From NCBI GenBank assembly GCA_003506995.1, contig DNXB01000486.1, positions 1-18,855 on the forward strand: a stretch of DNA of 18,855 nucleotides. Reading direction: 5' to 3'. Positions within the stretch are counted from its first letter, which is position 1; every line of letters begins with the position of its first letter. Shown here piece by piece: positions 12,933-18,855 of the stretch. Made by a program: the position numbers and the translations under genes. This DNA is from Verrucomicrobiales bacterium (GTDB taxonomy: Bacteria; Verrucomicrobiota; Verrucomicrobiia; Verrucomicrobiales; Verrucomicrobiaceae). Below the pieces are notes generated by a model that saw nothing but the letters and a program-made list of their open reading frames with translations, was not told the DNA's origin and ran no database searches.

Positions 12933-15900
12933 TTCACCGCGCCTCCTGACTCCAGCTTGTTGAAATAGGTGTCCAGCCCTGTCTTGAACTCCTCGGGCAG
13001 CTCGCGCCCGGCCTTGCCGGTCGATTGACCCACCGGGCGTGCTTCCACGTTTGATTCCGCGTCGGAGCCATCGCCCAAACCTGCCAGCGCCGCCTCGGAA
13101 GCCGAGTCCGCCGTGCCGCCGCCGCCAGGGTCCGAACCGCCACCGCCGCCACCCTTGCCTTGCCGTTTCGCCTGGAGCAGAAGCTCAATCGCCTCCGTCT
13201 CCGCCGCGACAGCCACGGCGCCCGTGTCGGCCTTGTCCAAAATGCCCGCCGCTTCCATCATGACGCCTTGCACCGCGTTGAGGAGCTTCAACTCGCGACC
13301 GAACTTTTCATTTCCCTGCGGCAGTTTCAAAATGTCATCAAACGCCCCGCGCACCGCCGCCTGGATGCCGTACTGCTTCGAGGCCAGGTTCACCGACTTC
13401 TTCGTGTGCTCGTCCTCTACCAGCGCAGGCTTCGCGTTCTCCAGCTCACGCGTCTCATCGCGCAGCTTCATCTCATCACGCAGCGCCTTCATCACCTGGA
13501 GCACGATCTCCGGCGGCAGGCTGTCAGCGCTGCAACTGCTGCACGATTTGCACTCGCTCGCCGCCACCATCTCCTCCGCCCAGCGGTCCAGCGTGTCCGC
13601 CCAGAACTCCGCGCCCGCCATGCTGCTGCCGCTCAGGTTGTAGGCCGCCTGGTCGCCCAGATACGCCAGCATCTTCACCACCTGCGTCTCCTTCATCTGG
13701 CCGATGACGTTCTTGAAATGCATCTCCGGCTTCCGCGCAAAATACGCCTCCAGATCGGCCTGAATCACGCGCACCACCTCGCTCTGCTTCTTCTCGTGCT
13801 CCGCGATGCCCGCCGCGTCTTTCACCGGCTGTTTTTCCAAACCGAAAGCGCTCAGCGTCTTCGTGTTGAGATCCTTCGCCGCCACCAATTGATCGCGTGA
13901 CGCTTTCTTGAGCCGCTTCACAAACGTGCTCGCCTCCAGACTCGCCAAAACCGCCGCCAGCTCGTCCGACACCTTCGCAAACTCGGCCAGCAGCAGCTTC
14001 TGCTCGTCAATCGCCTCGTCCATCTTCTGCTGCGCCGGTGTTTCCGCCGGCTTCGTCTCTTCCTCGCCATTTTTCTTCTTCGACGGAGCCGCCGCCATCT
14101 GCGTCGTCGGCAGTTTCATCGTGCTCGGCTTCGGTGGCGCGGGTTTTGCATTTGGGTCAGCCGCTTCCGGCTCCGCTTTGCTCATCGAGCCCTCGCGATC
14201 CGTGATACTCGGCATGTTCGCCTTCTTCTGCTCCTCCGTCGAAGCCTTGCCGCCCTGCGCTCCCTTCGGCAATTCCGCCCCGTTCGCGATCTGCGGTGCC
14301 GAAGGCTTGCTCAGCGCACCCTTTTCTTGGTTTTCCCCTTCGCTTGGAGGTTGACCATCGCTCTTCGCGCCTGCTTTGGCCCCCGAGCTTTCCTTCAGCA
14401 ACTCCGCCACGCTCGGCATCCGCTTCTTCGCGATGTCTTGCAGCGACTTGAGCATCGTCGCCCAAGATTCGAGCCGCGCCGCGTCGAACTCGTCATTCCG
14501 CGTCGCCTGCTCCACCAAACTACGCCCGCTTTGGTTCAGCGCGCCCAGCCGAGAAGCGTTCGCATTCTCCGCGCTCGCCTGCTGGGCGATTTTCCGGCGG
14601 TTCTCCGGCCGGTCCAGTTCTGCGGCGGTCATTTCGCGCAGCTCCTTGTTCGTCGCGTGAAGCTGCTGCTCGCGCTCATAGGTCTCCCGTGCCGATTCCA
14701 GCCATTTGCCGAACTGCTCCGTCAACCACAGCGCGTGATCCGTCTTGTTCAGCACATGCAGCAAAAAGGCCGCTGAATAAGAGCGTTTCCGGTTCGGCAG
14801 GTAATCCTCTGCCCAAGCGCGGATTTCGAGCGTCTGCGGCTCCACGCCGTCACGCGTCGCGCTGAACGTCGCCTTCGCGGCCAGCGTTTTCTTCTCAGGC
14901 TCTCCAGCAGCGGCGATCTTGTCGCCCTTCGTCTTGTCATCGTTCACGCTGCGCCATTCAAGGCCCGTGCGGCGGATGCCGAAGTCGTCCTCCACGTTCA
15001 CATCGAACGCGACGACCTCCGAGTCCAAAACCACCTGTTCCGGCGTCTCACGCCGCGCGGCAAGCCTTGGCGCTTCGTCCTCAATCGCGTTGATCCGCAG
15101 CACCAGCGGCTCGCGTGGCGTCAAACCATCGCGATCCTGCCACATCACGCGTTTTTCCACGTCCGCGTCGATCTTTCGCAATGGCGTCACGATCTTCGCG
15201 CCAGAAACCTTCTCCTTCGCGCCGTCCACTTCCGCCGAGGCCAGTTCGCGCGAGGCCGTGGCCTCCAGCGCCGCCTCCGCGCCCTTCAAAACGCTTACCG
15301 AACCGCCATGCACCTCCGTCACCGGCTCTGTCTTGTATTGCAGATACTTCGGCAGCCGCGTGCGAATGGACAGCGTCGTCAGCTCCGGTCGCGTGCGCGG
15401 CAACACGCTCACCGTCTTGCGCACATCGCCCAGCGACAGATTCAACTCCGCGTCTGTCTTCTGCGGCGGAAACGCCAGCGGATACGCGCTCTCCTTCAAA
15501 CCGCTCAGCACCGCCGGTTGATCACCGATCCGTGCTTTTGCCTGGCCCGGCGACCAGCGCGTGTCCTTTTGCAGATGCACCTTCAAATCAAACGGTTCCG
15601 CATACGGCACGACGAGCCGCTCCGGCAGCGCCTCGATCTTTGCGAAGGTAAAACGCTCCACATCGCGCCACGGCGTCGCCCAGCGTGCCAGCGCATTCCA
15701 GGCCGCGTCTGGCAGCAAAGTCAGCGCCGCCACGGCCAGCAGCGCCGTCACACCTGCGGCCCAGCCCCACTGCACATGCTTCGCCTCCGGCACGGCATGG
15801 GTAAAATCCTTGTCCTTCACCGCCTCCGCCGCCTGCATCATCGCCGCCTGCACCAGCCGCTCGCTGCGCGACGCGTCCTCATGTCGAGACAACTCCACGA

Positions 15901-16219
15901 TGCCGAGCAACTGGTCGCCAAGCCGGGGAAACGTCCGCTTCAACAACCGCGCCGCATCCTCCAACTGCCGCTGCCGCCACACCCAGCGATGCCACTTCAG
16001 CGGCAATCCAAGTCCCAAAGTCAACGCACCGGCAATCAGCAACGACGCCCGCAGCCAAACCGGCGTTTCCATCACGCGATCCAGTGCAAACACCAGCAGA
16101 TACGACAGCGCCAGCCCAAACCCCGCCGCCAGCAATCCCTCGATCAGCTTTACCGTCCAAACCCGCTGACGAAAATCAGCCAGCTTCGTTTCCAGAATGG
16201 GCGGCAGTTCCGTTTTCAT
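12929..16219 (-). CDS. DUF4175-like membrane protein with long extracytoplasmic region, 1096 aa
   Basis: Three membrane segments are visible: 24-48, 55-75 and 150-172. An 'LEDAARLLKRTFPRLGDQLLGIVEL' helix around 86-110 is typical of DUF4175-type proteins. By topology the remainder lies outside the cytoplasmic membrane. It has a beta-rich part (about 195-490, with 'EVVAFDVNVEDDFGIRRTGLEW' near 401-422), coiled-coil stretches (500-610), a Pro/Ala/Lys low-complexity linker (about 610-735), more coiled coil (735-830), a C890-C893-C896 cluster (CKSCSSC), a Gly-rich run (1022-1035) and an 'LPEEFKTGLDTYF' end. Such proteins occur next to MoxR/BatA/VWA genes in Planctomycetes and Verrucomicrobia; their role is not established. 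ATG 16217-16219 puts a short basic segment before the first membrane helix; no Shine-Dalgarno is evident. It lies 55 bp after the VWA gene. Confidence 0.85.
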   Translation of the reverse strand: MKTELPPILETKLADFRQRVWTVKLIEGLLAAGFGLALSYLLVFALDRVMETPVWLRASLLIAGALTLGLGLPLKWHRWVWRQRQLEDAARLLKRTFPRLGDQLLGIVELSRHEDASRSERLVQAAMMQAAEAVKDKDFTHAVPEAKHVQWGWAAGVTALLAVAALTLLPDAAWNALARWATPWRDVERFTFAKIEALPERLVVPYAEPFDLKVHLQKDTRWSPGQAKARIGDQPAVLSGLKESAYPLAFPPQKTDAELNLSLGDVRKTVSVLPRTRPELTTLSIRTRLPKYLQYKTEPVTEVHGGSVSVLKGAEAALEATASRELASAEVDGAKEKVSGAKIVTPLRKIDADVEKRVMWQDRDGLTPREPLVLRINAIEDEAPRLAARRETPEQVVLDSEVVAFDVNVEDDFGIRRTGLEWRSVNDDKTKGDKIAAAGEPEKKTLAAKATFSATRDGVEPQTLEIRAWAEDYLPNRKRSYSAAFLLHVLNKTDHALWLTEQFGKWLESARETYEREQQLHATNKELREMTAAELDRPENRRKIAQQASAENANASRLGALNQSGRSLVEQATRNDEFDAARLESWATMLKSLQDIAKKRMPSVAELLKESSGAKAGAKSDGQPPSEGENQEKGALSKPSAPQIANGAELPKGAQGGKASTEEQKKANMPSITDREGSMSKAEPEAADPNAKPAPPKPSTMKLPTTQMAAAPSKKKNGEEETKPAETPAQQKMDEAIDEQKLLLAEFAKVSDELAAVLASLEASTFVKRLKKASRDQLVAAKDLNTKTLSAFGLEKQPVKDAAGIAEHEKKQSEVVRVIQADLEAYFARKPEMHFKNVIGQMKETQVVKMLAYLGDQAAYNLSGSSMAGAEFWADTLDRWAEEMVAASECKSCSSCSADSLPPEIVLQVMKALRDEMKLRDETRELENAKPALVEDEHTKKSVNLASKQYGIQAAVRGAFDDILKLPQGNEKFGRELKLLNAVQGVMMEAAGILDKADTGAVAVAAETEAIELLLQAKRQGKGGGGGGSDPGGGGTADSASEAALAGLGDGSDAESNVEARPVGQSTGKAGRELPEEFKTGLDTYFNKLESGGAVK
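12942..12947 (-). promoter_or_regulatory. Perfect AGGAGG ribosome-binding site at coupled start
   Basis: On the minus strand AGGAGG lies nine bases before ATG 12930-12932, inside the last codons of the DUF4175-like gene. It is the strongest Shine-Dalgarno in the window. With the ATGA stop-start overlap it indicates efficient, coupled translation of the helical-repeat protein. Confidence 0.8.
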
Positions 16220-16274
16220 AATTCGAGGATGTTATCGTGATTGAACGGTCATGACGAGCTTTTGATTGGGGTCA

Positions 16275-18467
16275 TTAAAACGCTCCGGCGGCCTTTCTTC
16301 CCACCCAAAACACACCCAACAGCACCACCAGCAGCCCCGCCCACGCGGGATGCGCCCACAGCGGCAGGCGGCGTTCTTGGAAGGCGGCCTCGGGGATGGC
16401 GGCGATGGCATCGACGATGCTTTCGGGCTTCGAGGCATCCAAAACGGCGCCTTTGGTGAATTGCGCGATTTCTTTGAGCACGTCGATGCGGGCTGGCTGG
16501 CCGCGTTTTTCGCGGCTGGTGCCTTGGATCGAGATTTTCGTCTCCAAACTTGATCCCGCCTCGGCGCAGCTCAGCATAACGCGATGATCGCCGGGTTCGC
16601 TGGGCGTGAAGGTGCCGTTGAAAAGCCCCCAGGCTTCTTCTCCGGCGGGTAGCAGGCGCAGACTCGACACTTTGCCGCTCGGCGCTTCGATTTGCGCGAT
16701 CACAGCGCCTTCACGCAGCGGTTCGCCAGTGAGGCTCATGACGTTTGCATTCAGCGTGAGCACATCGCCGGTGCGTGGACGATCCGGCGAGTAAAACAGG
16801 CGCATCTTGTCGCCGCTGCTCATGTTGCGCTGATAGGCCATCCAGCGGACGACCTGACCCCAGAAGCGGTAATGATACTTGTCCTCCACGCCTTTGCGCC
16901 AGCGCCACGCGCCGTCGGTGCCCATGAAGAGGATTTTGCCCGCGCCGTAGGTCTTGGTGACGATCAACGGCAGGCGTCCGTATTGATTCGACTCGCTGCC
17001 ATGCGTGGCCAGCACCTCGCTGCCCGCTTTGGCTCGCAAGGCAGGCGCATACCACTGGAAGCCTGGTAGCGTGCTCCAAACGCGGGCGCTGGCCTCATCG
17101 GTGTCTTCGAGCTTCGTCAAAAGGCTGCGCATGCCAGCCTCGGTGAGCGCGAATTTGCCCGGCGCGCTCGATCCCCAGCCGCGAGGCTGCGCCGCGTCCC
17201 AGATCACCGGCAGCAGATCAGCCAGCGGTGTTTCTTGCAGCGTTGATTGGAAGCCGTGAAAGCCCGGCATGAAGACGAGGCCACCCGCTTGATCGCGCAC
17301 GAGCTTTTGCAGCGCGGCGCACTGCTCCGTCGTGAGCTGGCCTTTCTGCACGCCGACATCGCCGAGGAAAATCACGTCGAACTTCGTCAGCTCCTCGTCC
17401 TTCGGGAATTTGTCGAGATAACCACGGCCCGCGCCCACTTTGCCAAGGCCGGGATGCAACAGCAGGCAGTTCACCTCGACGCCAGGATCGCGTTCCAGCG
17501 CGTTGCGCAGGTAGCGATACTCCCAACGCGGGAAGGACTCGATCACCAGTACTTTGAGCTGCTCCTTGCGCACGCTCAGCGGCGCTTCCTGCGTGTTGTT
17601 CTCGGGATAACGCTCGTTCGGCGTTTTCGGAATCGTCAGCGTGAGCTTCACCTCGCCCGGTTTCTCCGGCTTCCATGCGATGGAGTCTTGATAACGGCTC
17701 ATCGCAGGAAGTGTGACCTCCTTCGTGATGATCTCGCCGCTCGTCGATTTCATTTCGAGCACCACGACCTCGTCACGCGGCAGCGAGCTGTCGATGACGA
17801 ACGGAATGCGCAGCGGCTTGCCCGCCACGGCGAAGGTGGGAACATCAAAACTGCTCAATTCGACATCCGGCAGCCGCGTCTCCGCGCCCACCGGTACCGC
17901 AAACACCGGCACCTCGCGCATGCGCAGCCGCGTGGCGGCTTGCGAAGGTGGCTGGCCCATGTTCCAATCGCCATCGCTGATCAAAACGACCGATTGGAGG
18001 TTTGGCTGCTTCTCCAGCACACCGAGCAGCGCTGCATGAATGTCCGTGCCTTCGCTCGCCGGTGTCTGTGATGACGAAAACGGCTCAATGACCACGTCCA
18101 TGCGCTCCTTGAGCTTCGCCCAGAGTTTTTCGTCGATGAGTGGCTTCACGAGTTCCTCGCGTGCGATGGCTTCCTGGCCGCGAATGACATCCTTCGTGCT
18201 CATCGAACCCGAAACATCCGCCAGCACCGCCAAAACGGGCCTCGTCTCCGGTTTAAAGGTCTCCATCCACTCCGGCTGCAACAGCGTGATCGCGATGCCA
18301 ACGGCGATGATCACCCGCAGCAACTCCAGCCATCCCATGATTGGTCGCCACCCACTCCGGCGCCACGCCATGAAGGCAAGTCCCGCCACCGCCACGACAA
18401 ACGCCACGCCGACCGCGAACGCGACGGGCGTGGGATTGAAGACGAGTTGGCTGGTGGTGGGCTGCAT
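16275..18467 (-). CDS. Membrane-anchored VWA protein with glutamine-amidotransferase-like domain, 730 aa
   Basis: Two membrane segments lie at the N-terminus (about 14-35 and 46-64) and one at the C-terminus (705-722). The VWA domain follows at about 76-195 with a complete MIDAS: D84-V-S86-G-S88, T141 and D165 (LISDGD). This implies metal-dependent protein binding. A CARDB-like beta domain (about 200-300) leads to a class I glutamine-amidotransferase-like fold (about 303-545: 'LKVLVIESFPRWEYRYLRNAL' at 304-324, 'GGLVFMPGFHGFQ', 'GKILFMGTDGAWRWR'). Its nucleophile-elbow position reads GFHG with His, not Cys, so it is probably non-catalytic. An Ig-like domain (560-648) precedes the last helix. 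This matches VWA proteins of MoxR/BatA-type loci. ATG 18465-18467 lies close to a GAG-containing stretch derived from heptamer repeats. Confidence 0.9.
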   Translation of the reverse strand: MQPTTSQLVFNPTPVAFAVGVAFVVAVAGLAFMAWRRSGWRPIMGWLELLRVIIAVGIAITLLQPEWMETFKPETRPVLAVLADVSGSMSTKDVIRGQEAIAREELVKPLIDEKLWAKLKERMDVVIEPFSSSQTPASEGTDIHAALLGVLEKQPNLQSVVLISDGDWNMGQPPSQAATRLRMREVPVFAVPVGAETRLPDVELSSFDVPTFAVAGKPLRIPFVIDSSLPRDEVVVLEMKSTSGEIITKEVTLPAMSRYQDSIAWKPEKPGEVKLTLTIPKTPNERYPENNTQEAPLSVRKEQLKVLVIESFPRWEYRYLRNALERDPGVEVNCLLLHPGLGKVGAGRGYLDKFPKDEELTKFDVIFLGDVGVQKGQLTTEQCAALQKLVRDQAGGLVFMPGFHGFQSTLQETPLADLLPVIWDAAQPRGWGSSAPGKFALTEAGMRSLLTKLEDTDEASARVWSTLPGFQWYAPALRAKAGSEVLATHGSESNQYGRLPLIVTKTYGAGKILFMGTDGAWRWRKGVEDKYHYRFWGQVVRWMAYQRNMSSGDKMRLFYSPDRPRTGDVLTLNANVMSLTGEPLREGAVIAQIEAPSGKVSSLRLLPAGEEAWGLFNGTFTPSEPGDHRVMLSCAEAGSSLETKISIQGTSREKRGQPARIDVLKEIAQFTKGAVLDASKPESIVDAIAAIPEAAFQERRLPLWAHPAWAGLLVVLLGVFWVGRKAAGAF

Positions 18468-18477
18468 GGAAAAAGCT

Positions 18478-18690
18478 CTCAGTTCTCAGTTCTCAGTTCG
18501 CGGTTCGCGGTTGTTCGTCCTCGTCCTCCTACTCGAACTCGTCCTCGACCGATTGAACTCTCGAAAATCGGAACGGTGCCCGAGCTTTCCCCAAGCCGCC
18601 GACAGCAGTGCTTTGGCTTGATTCGTTCCTCCACGAGCCATCGTTCCCGAAAGAATCGAGGACGAGTTCGAGGACGAGTTCGAGGACGAG
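18478..18690. repeat. Composite heptamer/hexamer inverted element
   Basis: CTCAGTT occurs three times (18478-18498), then CGCGGTT twice (18499-18512). Next come hexamers of the TCGTCC/TCGAAC type (18515-18550). On the far side the same hexamers run inverted, GGACGA/GTTCGA, at 18660-18690. The centre holds a CCGAT/ATCGG stem (about 18549-18571) and a block with GCCGACAGCAGTGCTTTGG, and no gene. It fills nearly the whole gap between the upstream gene's stop (18698) and the VWA start (18467), so it is the leader and possible promoter region of the VWA gene. Its layout (tandem short units, centre, inverted tandem units) parallels the two GAATGAC elements. Confidence 0.85.
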
Positions 18691-18697
18691 AAACGCA

Positions 18698-18855
18698 TCA
18701 GGTGGCTGGAGAGGGTTGTGGTTCACGCTTCGCCGGCATGCACAGCAGCGCCTCGCCGAGAAGCGCCATCGCCATCAAGAACAAGAACGTCCGCCACACC
18801 TCGCTCGCGAGGCTGCTTTCGTCCTCGACACGGTCTTCGATGATCTGATGATCCA
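18698..18855 (-). CDS. C-terminal end of a membrane protein, probably BatA-like (partial)
   Basis: The minus-strand frame ending in TGA at 18698-18700 encodes about 51 residues: an acidic stretch (DHQIIEDRVEDESSLASE), then EVWRTFLFLMAMALLGEAL, then a short tail (CMPAKREPQPSPAT). The hydrophobic part is a single membrane helix preceded by a tryptophan. This is the usual end of BatA-type 'aerotolerance regulator N-terminal' or VWA membrane proteins in MoxR-linked loci. The gene continues beyond the window and cannot be assigned firmly. Its position just upstream of the VWA gene supports membership in the same locus. Confidence 0.65.
   Translation of the reverse strand, partial: DHQIIEDRVEDESSLASEVWRTFLFLMAMALLGEALLCMPAKREPQPSPAT

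Overview
The window reads as chromosomal DNA of a Verrucomicrobia-type bacterium (Prosthecobacter/Verrucomicrobium-like). This rests on three things: a subtilase with MBG repeats and a 'YALGTDP ... RFMRL' C-terminal module, an operon of VWA, DUF4175-like, alpha-toroid and TlpA-fused envelope proteins, and many short tandem or inverted repeats at gene borders. The assignment is an inference from protein style, not from a marker gene. All supported genes lie on the minus strand, so the text below follows transcription from high to low coordinates.

Right and centre (18855 to 6065): one long run of envelope genes. It opens with the C-terminal end of a membrane protein, probably BatA-like (18698 to the edge). 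A 230-bp gap filled with repeats follows. Next come a VWA protein with terminal membrane segments and a glutamine-amidotransferase-like middle (16275-18467), a DUF4175-like membrane protein with a long extracytoplasmic part (12929-16219), a secreted all-helical repeat protein coupled to it by an ATGA overlap (10584-12932), a secreted squalene-cyclase-like alpha-toroid protein (9438-10547), and a 1108-residue secreted protein with about seven small beta modules and a C-terminal TlpA/ResA thioredoxin domain (6065-9391). The order resembles the MoxR/Bat-type loci of Planctomycetes and Verrucomicrobia. I infer a cell-envelope assembly or redox system of unknown function.

Centre-left (5876 to 1508): a 1412-residue membrane-anchored subtilase. 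Directly after its stop, and possibly supplying it, is a 120-bp copy (about 92% identical) of the 3' end of the TlpA-fusion gene. The subtilase is therefore flanked by direct repeats.

Left (1507 to 1): a repeat-rich, gene-poor stretch holding degenerate heptamers, a 153-bp REPIN-like inverted element and six exact 42-bp tandem units. These end 24 bp from the start of an ArsR-type regulator (563-907). A small zinc-ribbon-like protein (28-315) is last.

The main oddity is a set of short-repeat elements with oppositely oriented ends. Two are built on GAATGAC heptamers and sit exactly over the starts of two adjacent operon genes, supplying the first ATG and part of the predicted signal peptides. 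A third, built on heptamers plus hexamers, fills the leader of the VWA gene. No RNA genes, CRISPR arrays, transposase genes or origins were found.
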